Shown: positions 17,231 through 25,765 of the stretch, piece after piece
Layout of the letters: the number at the start of each line of letters is the position of its first letter
Position numbering within the stretch: the first letter of the stretch is position 1
The notes under the pieces: generated by a model
Told to the model about the DNA's origin: nothing
Databases searched by the model: none
Seen by the model: the letters and a program-made list of their open reading frames with translations, nothing else
Assembly (NCBI RefSeq): GCF_007827595.1
Contig: NZ_VISR01000008.1
Coordinates: 186,001 to 250,000 of the forward strand
Source of the DNA: Streptomyces sp. BK340
Lineage (GTDB): Bacteria > Actinomycetota > Actinomycetes > Streptomycetales > Streptomycetaceae
Reading direction: 5' to 3'
Length of the DNA: 64,000 nucleotides
Position numbers and translations under genes: made by a program

Positions 17231-17923
17231 TTACTCGCGCAACACGGCTCGAACCCGGCGCGATGCGATGTGTGGTGCTACTCCGGCGGCGACGAGGCAC
17301 GCGGTCGCCGCTTCCTCACCCGCAGGGTCCGCCCAGGCGGAGGTGGTGTTCTCCTCGGCGAGGGCCAGCATCAGGGCTTCCAGCGCCTGAGCGAGGATGG
17401 GCGCGGGGACGTGGTGCGCGAACACGCCTTCGTCCTGGCCACGTCGTATGGCCGCCACGGCCTCTTCGCGAGCGGGTGCCAGAGTGGCGCGGATCGTCTC
17501 CTCTCCCAGATGGTGTCGCCCCAGGGAGGTGAGCATGCGGTACTGGTCGCCCACCGCCCATGCCGCAAGGGCCATCCGCGTCATCGTCTCCAGCGGGTCG
17601 GCATCTGGGACACGGGTCGCAGCGAACGCCTGTCGCAGTGCCCGAGCTGCTTCCTGCGTCAACTCGGCGATCAGCGCTTGACGGTTGGAGAAGTGACCGT
17701 AGAAGGTGCGTCGTGCGACGCCGGCCGCCAGGGTGATGCTGTCGAGACTTGCGTCGGGGTCGTCCCGCAGTTTCTGCCGAGCAGCGGCGAGGATGCGTCG
17801 GCGGTTCGAGCGAGCGTCGCTGCGCTGCGGAGTGCGGCGCCGGGCGTCGGTCGTGTGCCATGGCTCCATCTCCACGGGTTCTGGCTGCGGGAAAGCCGTG
17901 GGCGCCGGTGCACCCTCACACAC
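17231..17923 (-). CDS. TetR family regulator downstream of the alcohol dehydrogenase
   Basis: A 230-residue TetR-type protein. The HTH spans about residues 38-84 (SNRRRILAAARQKL, ITLAAGVARRTFYGHFSNRQAL). The C-terminal domain is helical with EALMLALAEE. The GTG at 17923 is 51 bp after the alcohol dehydrogenase stop on the same strand; an internal ATG at 17869 is an alternative start, since the first 18 residues are low-complexity. The short palindrome CTGACGGGCGTCAG overlaps the dehydrogenase stop upstream. Co-directional placement suggests cotranscription with the dehydrogenase. Target unknown. Confidence 0.8.
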   Translation of the reverse strand: MCEGAPAPTAFPQPEPVEMEPWHTTDARRRTPQRSDARSNRRRILAAARQKLRDDPDASLDSITLAAGVARRTFYGHFSNRQALIAELTQEAARALRQAFAATRVPDADPLETMTRMALAAWAVGDQYRMLTSLGRHHLGEETIRATLAPAREEAVAAIRRGQDEGVFAHHVPAPILAQALEALMLALAEENTTSAWADPAGEEAATACLVAAGVAPHIASRRVRAVLRE

Positions 17924-17974
17924 CGGCGCCCACTCACCCCTGCCCAGGGTGGCTTGTCGTCCTGCTGACGGGCG

Positions 17975-19021
17975 TCAGGGGACGAGGATGAGGCGGATCG
18001 GGTCGCCGATCTTGTTCTCCAGTCGGTGGACGGCGTCGGCGGCCTCGACGAGCGGGATGTGGTCGGTGATGGAGGGGGCCAGGTCAAGGCGGCCGGCCGC
18101 GGTCAGCTGTACCAGCTCGGAGACGGACTCGGGGAAGCCGCCGTAGTGGCCGCGCACCTGCTTCTGCAGGTAGTTGAAGGTCAGGCCCTCGGTGATGGTC
18201 AGTGGCCGGGGTGTGATGCCGACCAGGATGAGGGAGCCGCCCAGGCCGAGTACGGAGGCGGCCTGGTCGCGGACGGCGGGTACGCCGGCGCAGTCGAAGG
18301 CGAAGTCGAGGCCGCGTCCGCCGGTGGCCGCGCGGACCTGGTCGGCGAAGTCGGGGGCTGCCGGGTCGAGCGCGAAGTCCGCGCCGAAGGCCAGGGCGCG
18401 CTCGCGGGCGCTGGGCAGCGGGTCGACGGCGATGATCGGGGCGGCGCCGACCAGGCGGGCGAGGCGTACGTTGTGCGCGCCGACTCCGCCGACTCCCCAG
18501 ACGCCGACGGACTGGGCGGCACGGACGCCCGCGGTGGCGACGACGGCGGCGTAGGGGGTGGAGACCGCGTCAGGGATGATCGCGGCCTGGTCGAAGGGGA
18601 GGCTGTCGGGGATGGGGATGAGGGTGTCCTCGCGGGCGATCACGTACTCGGCCCAGCCGCCGTCGTAGTCGATGCCGGCGGTGAGCATCTGGGTGCAGGG
18701 GCGGTGGCGCACGCAGCCGGCGCACCGGCCGCAGGTCTTGCCGGCCTCCAGGGTGACGCGGGTGCCGGGGGTCAGGCCGCGCTTGAGGTCGGGGCCGAGC
18801 GTGTGGATGACACCGGAGACCTCGTGGCCGACGGTGACCGTGTCGGAGGTGGCGAACAGCGGGACGAGGGAGCCGTCGATCAGGTGGACGTCGGAGAGGC
18901 AGACGCCGGCGGCCTTGACCTCGATGAGGACCTCGCCCGGGCCCGGCACGGGGATCGGGACCTCTTCCACGGCGAACTTCTTGCTGTCCAGGTGGAAGCG
19001 TCCGGCGAGCATGGTGTCCAT
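17975..19021 (-). CDS. Zinc-dependent medium-chain alcohol dehydrogenase
   Basis: A 348-residue MDR-family dehydrogenase. The catalytic zinc ligands are Cys in AGVCLSDVHL near residue 42, the His-Glu pair in TVGHEVSG near 67, and the later acidic site. The structural zinc ligands are CGRCAGCVRHRPC near residues 93-105. The NAD(P) Rossmann motif is VWGVGGVGAHN near 177. The start is ATG 19021, 24 bp inside a longer GTG-started frame. It follows the CYP102 gene on the same strand, separated by a strong hairpin. An attractive but inferred role is oxidation of hydroxy fatty acids made by the P450 to keto acids or aldehydes. Confidence 0.85.
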   Translation of the reverse strand: MDTMLAGRFHLDSKKFAVEEVPIPVPGPGEVLIEVKAAGVCLSDVHLIDGSLVPLFATSDTVTVGHEVSGVIHTLGPDLKRGLTPGTRVTLEAGKTCGRCAGCVRHRPCTQMLTAGIDYDGGWAEYVIAREDTLIPIPDSLPFDQAAIIPDAVSTPYAAVVATAGVRAAQSVGVWGVGGVGAHNVRLARLVGAAPIIAVDPLPSARERALAFGADFALDPAAPDFADQVRAATGGRGLDFAFDCAGVPAVRDQAASVLGLGGSLILVGITPRPLTITEGLTFNYLQKQVRGHYGGFPESVSELVQLTAAGRLDLAPSITDHIPLVEAADAVHRLENKIGDPIRLILVP

Positions 19022-19100
19022 GGATCTGCTTTCTGTGAGTGGCACCGCCCGCGGTTCGGGACACGGGTGCCGTGTGATGTCTGGATGGCTTGTGGTGGCC

Positions 19101-19141
19101 GGGAGGCGTGCGGAGTGGCAGGACGGGGCCGCACGCCTCCC
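19101..19141. terminator. 13-bp perfect hairpin between CYP102 and alcohol dehydrogenase
   Basis: GGGAGGCGTGCGG (19101-19113) pairs exactly with CCGCACGCCTCCC (19129-19141) around a 15-nt loop. It lies 37 bp after the P450 stop. There is no T tract. It is strong enough to terminate or to act as an intercistronic processing site, lowering dehydrogenase expression relative to the P450. Confidence 0.6.
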
Positions 19142-19177
19142 GGCGTCGGGGGCAGAACGCCTTGCGGCGTGCGACGG

Positions 19178-22100
19178 TCAGGCGAAGACGTCCTGCTGGT
19201 AGCGCTCGTCCGCTTCGAGCTGGGCGAGCCACTGCTGGGCGGCTTCGTCGTTGCAACCGGTCCGCTGGCGGTGGATGGCGGCCAGTGCCTCGCGGACGGC
19301 GGGGGCCATGCGGCGGCCGTCACCGCAGACGTAGACGTACGCGCCGTCCGCGATGGCCTGCCACACCGTGTCGGCGGCATGGGCGATGGCGTTCTGCACG
19401 AACCGGGCCGGGTGGCCGGTCACCGCCGAGTAGGCGGTGTGCACCTGGGCGATGCCGGCCTGCTCCCAGTCCTGCATCTCCTGGCGGTAGAAGTAGTCGT
19501 GCTCCGGGTGGCGGCAGCCGACGAACACCTGCGACACGCCCACCTGGGTGCCGTTGGCGTGCTGTGTCGCCCGCTCCTCCAGGAAGCCGCGCAGCGGCGC
19601 GATGCCGGTGCCGGGGCCGATGAGGATCAGCGGGGTGGCGGGGTCGGCGGGCGGGGCGAACGTCGGGGAGGGCACGCGGACGTAGCCGTAGACGACGTCT
19701 CCGGGTTCGAGGCCGGCGATGTAGGCGGAGCAGGTGCCGCGGTACTGGCCGTCGCCGGACAGGGCCGGGCCTTCCAGCAGGCCGACGGTCAGGCGCACGT
19801 GGCGCGGGTTGGCGGACGGGGCGGAGGAGATGGAGTAGAAGCGGGGACGGATGGGGCCCGTCATCTCCAGGAAGACCGCCAGCGGCAGCTCGACGGCCGG
19901 GAAGCGCTCCAGCAGGCCCAGGACGGAGATGCGCTTGCCGAGGATCTCCTTCTGGTAGCGCTCCTCGGCCTCCTGGGTGTCGGCGGTGTACGCCTGGAGC
20001 TGCGGCCGGGTCCACGGGCACTCGGTGTACTCGGCGAGCGTCTGGATCTGGGACCGGGTGGCCACGTCCTGCAGCTCCAGGAACTCGGTGAGCAGGATGC
20101 CGGCGGTGACCGGGGTGCCGACCGGCAGGTGGGTGCGGCCACCGGCCGGCTGGTCGAGCCGGAGCACCTGGTCGTAGTCGACGCCGAGCCGCCTCAGTGC
20201 GCGCTCCACCAGGGCGAGTTCGTTCTTGGCGAAGACGGCCAGGTGGTTGCCGGTGTCGTAGCTGACGCCCTCGGGCAGCTCGAAGGTGATGGACTTCGCG
20301 GACGGGCGCGGCGGCTCGATGCTGAAGTCCCACAGGCCGGTCGCGTCGGCCACGAGTTCGTCGTTGGTCACCACGGTGAGCGGGTACGCCTGCTCGGAGA
20401 CGATGGCGGGGCGCACGTCGGACTCGGTGAGCAGCTGGACCTGGTAGCGGGGGCCGCTCGCCTGGGAGGTGTCGGCGGCGTACTCCTCGGCCAGAGTGGC
20501 CCACAGGGTGTTCATCCACCGCGTGGCCATGCCGTCGAAGTCACCGGCGGCGTCCGCGATGCCGCGCTCGATGACCGGGGTGGCGTCGGCGGCCAGCAGG
20601 CCCTCCTCGATCCGCTTGGGGAATGCCTGGTAGGTGGCCACCCACTGGGTGTTGCCGGCACCCAGCAGCGCGAACCGCACGTTCGCCAGCGAGCCCTCGG
20701 GCAGCCCGGCGGCGAGCAGGTCGTCGAAGCGCTGGGCGTTGTCGGGAGCCTTGCCGTTGTAACTGGCGGCCACGACCACGAGCAGGCCCTCGGTGGGCAG
20801 ATTGTCGCCGAGCTCGTCCAGGCTCATCAGTGTGGTGCCGAAGCCGGAGCGCTCGCCGCGGTCGGCGATGGTGCGCGCCAGGTCCTCGCACGAACCCAGG
20901 CTGGAGCCGTAGGCGACGGTCAGGTTCACACCGACACCGCTGACCGCTGCCTGCGCCTGCGTGTCGCCGGTCTGCACGTCCGCGGCGCCGAAGACGGTCC
21001 GCTCGTGCTCCTGACGACGGCGGACGATCAGCTCGAAGTTGCCGGGCTTGCGCGTCAGCGCCTCCCGGGGGTCCATCTTGTAGTCACTGGTGTCGGAGAA
21101 CTTGAACTTCTGCAGCACCAGCGCGAGGGCCAGGCGGGCTTCGGTGAGTGCGAACTGGCGGCCGATGCAGGCACGTATGCCGTTGCCGAACGGCTTGTAG
21201 GCGTGCGGGTGGTGCTGGACGCGGTTCTCCGGCAGCCAGCGGTCGATGTCGAACTCGTCCGGCCGCTCCCACGCCTTGGGGTGTGTGTGCAGCGGGCCTT
21301 CCAGGATGAGGACCTTCGCACCCTTCTTCAGCTCGTAGTGGCCGCCGATGACGGTGTCCTCCCGCGCCGTCTTGCCGAACGACGGGATGGGAGCCCACAG
21401 GCGCAGGGTCTCGTCCAGGATCCGCGGGATGACGTCCAGCTGCATGATCGTGTCGTAGTCCGGGACCGTGTCACCTGGCATCAGCCGGTCCACCTCGGCG
21501 TACGCCTGGGCCAGCACGTGCGGGTTGCGCATCAGCGAGTACGTGGCGAAGGACAGCAGGCCGCTGGTGGTCTCGTGGCCGGCGATCAGGAACGTCAGCA
21601 CCTGGTCGCGGACGTTGTCGTCGTACAGCCGCTTGCCGGTCTCCGGGTCGGTGGCCTCCAGCATCAGGCCCAGCAGGTCCTCCTCACCGCCGCCCTTCCC
21701 CTCGCGGCGCTCCTTGATCACGTTCTCGACGAGCTCCTGCATCAGCTGGACGTTCTCGCCGTACTTCTTGGCATCGGCCTTGCGGAGCTTGGTCATCATC
21801 GGCAGCTCCTGCGAGCGCCGCAGCGACTCCACCAGCGCGCCCAGCAGCGCGTTGAGGAAGGGGTGCAGCTCCTCCTTCTCGAAGGAGTCGAACCGGTAGC
21901 CGAACCCCGACAGGGCGATCGTGTCCAGCGTCAGCCGGGTGTAGTCGTCGGTGATGTTGACCGACTGCCCCTCCTTGCGCTCCCACTTGCCCGCCAGGTT
22001 CTGGGCGATCTCCAGCATCTGCCCGAAGTACGCCTTCATGGCCCGCTGGCTGAACGCAGGCAGGAGGATCCGGTGCGCCATGCCCCATTCCTCCTCGTGC

Positions 22101-22399
22101 TGGTGGGCCGTGAACAGGCCCGCCCCCGCGAAGTCCCGGACATGCTGCAGCGGCGTCTTCTCGATCTGCTTGAAGAACCGCGTCTCGTCGGAGACCTCGG
22201 CCACCAGGTCCGGGTCGTAGACGAAGATCTGCTCGACACCGGCGATGTCCAAGCCGTAGAGGCCCTCGGGGAACTGCTTGGACAGCTCGGCGAAGTACTC
22301 GACCGGGTTGGTGCCGGGGATCTGCGGCGTGTTGCCGAGCAGGGGGATCCCGCGCGGGGACCGGATGGGGCGAAGGTCGTTCGCGGAATGCGTGGTCAT
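19178..22399 (-). CDS. Self-sufficient cytochrome P450/NADPH-P450 reductase (CYP102 type)
   Basis: A 1073-residue natural fusion like P450 BM3, which hydroxylates fatty acids near the omega end. P450 domain, about residues 1-460: I-helix AGHETTS at 273-279, ExxR at 330-333, heme Cys411 in FGNGIRACIGRQ. FMN (flavodoxin) domain from about 492: LTVAYGSSLGSCEDLA. FAD domain: RPRFYSISSAP. NADPH domain: ILIGPGTGIAPLRG. The C-terminus ends in YQQDVFA as in the family. ATG 22399 has AGGAG 7 bp upstream. It is divergent from a TetR gene, with four 15-bp operators between them, an arrangement comparable to Bm3R1 control of CYP102A1. Length is normal and no lesion was seen. Confidence 0.93.
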   Translation of the reverse strand: MTTHSANDLRPIRSPRGIPLLGNTPQIPGTNPVEYFAELSKQFPEGLYGLDIAGVEQIFVYDPDLVAEVSDETRFFKQIEKTPLQHVRDFAGAGLFTAHQHEEEWGMAHRILLPAFSQRAMKAYFGQMLEIAQNLAGKWERKEGQSVNITDDYTRLTLDTIALSGFGYRFDSFEKEELHPFLNALLGALVESLRRSQELPMMTKLRKADAKKYGENVQLMQELVENVIKERREGKGGGEEDLLGLMLEATDPETGKRLYDDNVRDQVLTFLIAGHETTSGLLSFATYSLMRNPHVLAQAYAEVDRLMPGDTVPDYDTIMQLDVIPRILDETLRLWAPIPSFGKTAREDTVIGGHYELKKGAKVLILEGPLHTHPKAWERPDEFDIDRWLPENRVQHHPHAYKPFGNGIRACIGRQFALTEARLALALVLQKFKFSDTSDYKMDPREALTRKPGNFELIVRRRQEHERTVFGAADVQTGDTQAQAAVSGVGVNLTVAYGSSLGSCEDLARTIADRGERSGFGTTLMSLDELGDNLPTEGLLVVVAASYNGKAPDNAQRFDDLLAAGLPEGSLANVRFALLGAGNTQWVATYQAFPKRIEEGLLAADATPVIERGIADAAGDFDGMATRWMNTLWATLAEEYAADTSQASGPRYQVQLLTESDVRPAIVSEQAYPLTVVTNDELVADATGLWDFSIEPPRPSAKSITFELPEGVSYDTGNHLAVFAKNELALVERALRRLGVDYDQVLRLDQPAGGRTHLPVGTPVTAGILLTEFLELQDVATRSQIQTLAEYTECPWTRPQLQAYTADTQEAEERYQKEILGKRISVLGLLERFPAVELPLAVFLEMTGPIRPRFYSISSAPSANPRHVRLTVGLLEGPALSGDGQYRGTCSAYIAGLEPGDVVYGYVRVPSPTFAPPADPATPLILIGPGTGIAPLRGFLEERATQHANGTQVGVSQVFVGCRHPEHDYFYRQEMQDWEQAGIAQVHTAYSAVTGHPARFVQNAIAHAADTVWQAIADGAYVYVCGDGRRMAPAVREALAAIHRQRTGCNDEAAQQWLAQLEADERYQQDVFA

Positions 22400-22481
22400 G
22401 TCTTGCTCCTCTGCGCGGAGGGGGTGGAGGGGGATGGGCAAGGGCGCGCTGCGTAGGTCGATGCCGTGGCGCCGTACGGAA

Positions 22482-22609
22482 GCATACGTCGTATGGAATT
22501 GAAACCATACGCGGTACGGAAAGTGGAGTGCAACCCCGGGAGCCCAGGTGGGGCTGTGGTGAAGCTCATTTCCATACTCCGTACGGAACTGATACCGTAC
22601 GGGGTATGG
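22482..22609. promoter_or_regulatory. Four-box operator array between CYP102 and TetR genes
   Basis: Four 15-bp palindromes: GCATACGTCGTATGG (22482-22496), CCATACGCGGTACGG (22505-22519), CCATACTCCGTACGG (22572-22586), CCGTACGGGGTATGG (22595-22609). They form two pairs, each with starts exactly 23 bp apart. The last box contains the ATG of the TetR gene. The same motif occurs at 26935-26949 and 26969-26983. This is a classical layout for TetR autoregulation and repression of the divergent P450; binding is inferred. Confidence 0.75.
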
Positions 22610-23307
22610 AAAAGAAGGTGAGACGTCCCCCGCGGGGGACGAGGAAGAGAGACGTGCCTCTGACCGAGGCCGGGATCTACGCCGCCGCCCTGCGGCTGAT
22701 CGGCGAGGACGGTGTCGAGGCGCTCACCATGCGCAAACTCGCCACCGCGCTCGACGCGAATCCGATGTCGCTGTACCACCACGTGCCGAACAAGGAAGCG
22801 GTGCTGCGCGGCGTGACGAGAATGGTCGGAGCGCAGTTCCGCACCGTGACGCTGGAGGACGCTCCCTGGCAGGAGCGGATCCGGCTGCTCGCCATGGACT
22901 TCCGGGCCCTGGCGCACCGTCACCCCAAGCTGCTGGCGTACTCCTTCAGCCACCAGCCGGACTTCATCCAGCCCGACGACCCGTTCTGGACCGCTCTCAC
23001 CGCCATCGTGGCCGCTGCCGGGGTACCGCAGTCAGAGGTCTCGAAGATCGCCGCCCTCATGGCCGCCGTCGTCATCGGTGTCCTCACCGCAGAACTCAAC
23101 GGCGCACTCCACCAGTGGTCGACCCTCAAGCCCCACGGCCCTGAAGCCGACGAAGACGGGGCCACGGACGCACACCCTGGCTCTACGGGTGCGGCCCCCG
23201 AAGGCCCTGACCAGGACCACATGCTCCACCTCGCGATGGACACGCTGATCACGGGCCTGGAAAGCCGCCTCACCGCCGGTCGTGACGGCCGGCACGCCGG
23301 CCATTGA
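22606..23307 (+). CDS. TetR family regulator of the CYP102 locus
   Basis: A 233-residue TetR-type repressor. The HTH is at about residues 18-65 (LTEAGIYAAALRLIGEDGV, MRKLATALDANPMSLYHHVPNK), and the C-terminal part resembles the tetracycline-repressor C-terminal class. I chose ATG 22606 because the family N-terminus starts close to it; an in-frame GTG at 22528 would add 26 residues reading across operator sequence. The ATG lies inside the fourth operator box, so a leaderless or very short-leader transcript is likely. It probably represses the P450 operon and itself, and by shared operators the secreted protein at 26432-26845. The inducer may be a fatty acid. Confidence 0.85.
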   Translation: MEKKVRRPPRGTRKRDVPLTEAGIYAAALRLIGEDGVEALTMRKLATALDANPMSLYHHVPNKEAVLRGVTRMVGAQFRTVTLEDAPWQERIRLLAMDFRALAHRHPKLLAYSFSHQPDFIQPDDPFWTALTAIVAAAGVPQSEVSKIAALMAAVVIGVLTAELNGALHQWSTLKPHGPEADEDGATDAHPGSTGAAPEGPDQDHMLHLAMDTLITGLESRLTAGRDGRHAGH

Positions 23308-23365
23308 GCCAGTCAGCCTGAGACGCTGCGCCCCAGGCACTGGCGGCTGAGGCGCGCCCGCAGTC

Positions 23366-23860
23366 GGGCGATATCAGGCTGCGACACAGGCCACCGCGTT
23401 GCTCACGGAAGGTGGGCTGGAGGCCGTGACACATCAAACGGTTGCGACTCGTGCTGGCGTCGGCAGGGCAACCGTCTACCGGCACTGGCCGATCCTTCTC
23501 GACCTCCGCCCGGCCGCGCTGGAGGCCGGCATGCCCCCTCTCCCTCCGGTACCCGAGGAGCTTCGGGCCTCTTCGGGCAACGATCCGCGAGCGGAGCTCA
23601 TTTACCGTCTGAACGTGCTCGCCGAGCGTTGGGACGACGAGCAAGCGGGGGGCCGTCCTTGCCGCGGCCCTCGGGGGCTCACGGCACGACGAAGGTATGC
23701 GCCGCCTCCGGGAGTCACTGCTGAACCAGATCGCCGACGCCCTGCGTCCCGCGGTTACCGCAGCCGTCGAGCGCGGCCAGCTCCGGCCCGACGTCACCCC
23801 CGAGACATTCGCCATGGCCACCGCCGGGCCGCTGTTCTTCGAGCGCTTCTCGGCCGACTC
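23366..23860 (+). pseudogene. TetR regulator remnant, frameshifted
   Basis: The frame from about 23366 gives TALLTEGGLEAVTHQTVATR and AGVGRATVYRHWP, a TetR HTH without a proper start. Near 23640-23655, at a GGGGGG run, the reading frame changes: the continuing protein is AVLAAALGGSRHDEGMRRLRESLLNQIADAL and VERGQLRPDVTPETFAMATAGPLFFERF in the next frame, a TetR C-terminal domain. It lacks both an N-terminus and a normal end. Function lost. Confidence 0.7.
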
Positions 23861-24088
23861 CGGTACGACATGGCCGGCACGCCATTCCCGCGCCAGGTCC
23901 CGGCCTTCGACGCGGCCTTCGGCACCGAGCGTCTCCTCTATGGCAGCGACTACTGGTGGACGCCCATTGACGCGGTGCTCTCTCAGGTCACCTCTATCGA
24001 CTCCGCGGTGCAGCCGTCCGCCACCCTCACCTGGCGGGACCTCACCACCCGCAATGCCCGCAGCTTGTTCGACACCGACGCACGGTGA
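23861..24088 (+). pseudogene. C-terminal fragment of an amidohydrolase-2-type protein
   Basis: From RYDMAGTPFPRQVPAFDAAFGTERLLYGSDYWW to a stop at 24088, the sequence matches the end of ACMSD-like amidohydrolases: FGTERLLYGSDYWWTP with the metal-binding Asp, and TTRNARSLF at the C-terminus. Only about 75 codons remain. It joins directly to the TetR remnant in a different frame, which marks a deletion junction near 23860. Confidence 0.65.
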
Positions 24089-24119
24089 CCGCCCGACCTG
24101 AAGGAACGGTCGTGAGCAA

Positions 24120-24339
24120 GTGGGTCTGACGACCGCGGTCGTCACTGCAGCACCGCTGTCCGGGTTGCTGGTGCGGCTCTGCCGTCAGCGGGCGGAGCTG
24201 CGGCTGATCCGCCACAGCGTTCTGGTCTGCGAGGTCCCCGACTCCAGCGCCCAGCCTCACGGCTCGCTGGGGCTGCCGCCACAGCCGGAGCCGCAAGACG
24301 ATCTGGTTCGAGCAGTGCATCGAACGTCGTTCCTACTGA
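24120..24339 (+). pseudogene. HATPase (RsbW/SpoIIE C-terminal type) remnant
   Basis: The stretch AELRLIRHSVLVCEVPDSSAQ matches ELRLIRHHVLVCEVTDSNTAQ in the protein at 30002-32455. After an internal deletion and frame change the final part RWGCRHSRSRKTIWFEQ matches RWGCRHGPNHKTIWSEQ. The G-rich ATP-lid motif (DEGGRG) between them is missing. It is a decayed copy of the HATPase module of the nearby phosphatases. Confidence 0.75.
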
Positions 24340-24397
24340 GCCCCCGAGCTCGTGGTTGGCGCATCCGCTTACCGCAGAGGTCCGTCCGTCGTTGCGC

Positions 24398-24784
24398 CTA
24401 GAGGGAATCCCATGCCGGGAATGCAGCGGACTCCTTCTCGCTCAGCTCGGCCCAGGCCGTCTTGCCGTGTCGGGCGTGCCGCGTTCTCCAGTGCTCGGCG
24501 AACTGAGCGACCAGGAGCAGACCCCGTCCCCCCTCGTCGTAGGTGCGGGCCCGGCGCAGGTGAGGGGTGGCGCTACTCGTGTCGGAGACCTCGCACACGA
24601 GAGCACGGTCATGGATCAGGCGCAGCCGTATGGGAGGACGACCGTAGCGGATGGCGTTGGTGACCAGTTCGCTCACGCTGAACTCGGTGGCGAACTCGAC
24701 CTCCTCCAGGCCCCAGCTGCTTAGCTGTTGAGCGACGTTCGACCGGGCCCGGACACGCGGACGGGGTCGGCGTCCAAGTCTCAA
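24398..24784 (-). CDS. ATP-binding anti-sigma-type HATPase
   Basis: A 128-residue HATPase_c protein of the RsbW/SpoIIAB type used by Streptomyces as anti-sigma or regulatory kinase. The N box is SVSELVTNAIRYGRPP near residues 37-52, then LRLIHDRALVCEVSD, and the ATP lid DEGGRGLLLVAQF near 83-95. The start offered is TTG 24784, 9 bp after the SsgA-like stop, with a weak ribosome site, so the N-terminus is uncertain; a few residues upstream may have been lost. It may be coupled to the SsgA-like gene upstream. Closest relatives in the window are the C-terminal domains at 27487 and 30002. Partner sigma or anti-anti-sigma factor not visible. Confidence 0.65.
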   Translation of the reverse strand: MRLGRRPRPRVRARSNVAQQLSSWGLEEVEFATEFSVSELVTNAIRYGRPPIRLRLIHDRALVCEVSDTSSATPHLRRARTYDEGGRGLLLVAQFAEHWRTRHARHGKTAWAELSEKESAAFPAWDSL

Positions 24785-24793
24785 CTGAAGGAC

Positions 24794-25219
24794 TCACCCT
24801 TCGGCGAGGAAGTGCGCCAGCAAGCGGTCGAAGTCGCTGTGGCCGAGCTCGGCCCCCCGGGGCACGACTGCCTCCGTTTCCTGCAGGAACGCCTTGAATT
24901 CCGGCGCTGGGGCCTTGAGCAGGGCCGTACCGGACGGCGGGTTGAGAAGGATGTACAAGTCGCGGCAGCCCTCCTCGCCGGCGGGCCATATGCGAACGTC
25001 TCCCTCGCCGGCGGGGCCCTCCAGGCCGTCGATCAGCAAATCGCGCCCAATGATCCATTCCACCGGCTCGTCGCTGTCGACATCGGTGGTGAATGCGGCA
25101 TGGACCACGTAGGGATCACTTGGCTCGTACCGCAGATTCATGATCATGGGCAAGGTCGTCGCATGCACGCCGACAAGCTTCACAGGTAGCCCCTGGATCA
25201 CAGTTCTCAATGACTTCAT
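24794..25219 (-). CDS. SsgA-like protein (SALP) 1
   Basis: A 141-residue protein of the SsgA/SsgB family, found in morphologically complex actinomycetes, which controls septum positioning and cell-wall remodelling during sporulation. Family marks: LRYEPSDPYVVHAAF near residues 28-42, EPVEWIIGRDLLIDGL near 50-66, GEGDVRIWP, and LLKAPAPEFKAFLQET. It is about 50% like the second SALP at 25766-26188. SALPs act in the cytoplasm at division sites. It lies upstream of the HATPase gene with a 9-bp gap. Two extra SALPs in an accessory region are unusual. The 25220-25395 gap holds nothing recognised. Confidence 0.88.
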   Translation of the reverse strand: MKSLRTVIQGLPVKLVGVHATTLPMIMNLRYEPSDPYVVHAAFTTDVDSDEPVEWIIGRDLLIDGLEGPAGEGDVRIWPAGEEGCRDLYILLNPPSGTALLKAPAPEFKAFLQETEAVVPRGAELGHSDFDRLLAHFLAEG

Positions 25220-25395
25220 TGGGTCTTACTCCTGGTGCTTCGAGTCATCCGGGGAGGGCCATCGGAAGGGCTGTCGTCGGATTCAAAGGGGCTACACGGA
25301 GAACTGGTGGGTCGCCGTCGACGACACCGGAACCACCATCGCAGGGCCGCCGGATACCGGCCCTTCTGGCCGCGCCACCCGCCCCTGGACGATCG

Positions 25396-25725
25396 TCAGC
25401 GCAAGGGAGAGTCCACGGTGGGCGTCAGCAGGGTCTCGTCGAGGCCGACGATCTGGTTGATGTCGAAGCCCTCCATGTCCGCGCGGAATTCAGGACTCGA
25501 CAGGTATGCCTCCAGCCGCTCCCGCACGTCGTCGGCGTCCTTGTAGGAGACGAGGGCGTACAGCCGGGGAGCGTCACTTCCGGGCGCCGCGGGCACCGTC
25601 CAGACGCCGTGGGTGGTGATCCGGTGCTTGGCCATACCAGGAATGTGCTGGGCCCAGATCTTCTCGTAGGCGGTGAGCGCGTCGGAGCTGCGCAGGGTGT
25701 AGACGCGAAGCTGGTACTGGGACAT
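25396..25725 (-). CDS. NIPSNAP family protein
   Basis: A 109-residue ferredoxin-like alpha/beta protein. It begins MSQYQLRVYTLRSSDALTAY and contains the NIPSNAP pattern of an N-terminal RxYTLR strand, a W...HIPGMAKHRI helix and a LVSYKDADDVRERLEAY second half. Family members are small single-domain proteins of unknown or varied function, often near biosynthetic or catabolic genes. ATG 25725 has AGGAA 9-10 bp upstream. It lies 40 bp downstream of the second SALP on the same strand and may share its transcript. Confidence 0.8.
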   Translation of the reverse strand: MSQYQLRVYTLRSSDALTAYEKIWAQHIPGMAKHRITTHGVWTVPAAPGSDAPRLYALVSYKDADDVRERLEAYLSSPEFRADMEGFDINQIVGLDETLLTPTVDSPLR

Positions 25726-25765
25726 GACACTGGTTCCTTTACTTCTGAGCATGGATGGTCGGCGG

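Noticed and set aside
17966..17977. TGACGGGCGTCA as a further copy of the 14-bp aromatic operator
   Set aside because: It is 12 bp with a GGGC centre, overlaps the dehydrogenase stop codon and has no promoter beside it; better read as a small hairpin.
18026..22456. 1476-codon open frame opposite the P450 and dehydrogenase genes
   Set aside because: It is an antisense shadow of high-GC codon bias; Gly/Val/Asp/Glu-rich low-complexity translation, no domain, and it spans two real genes plus their gap.
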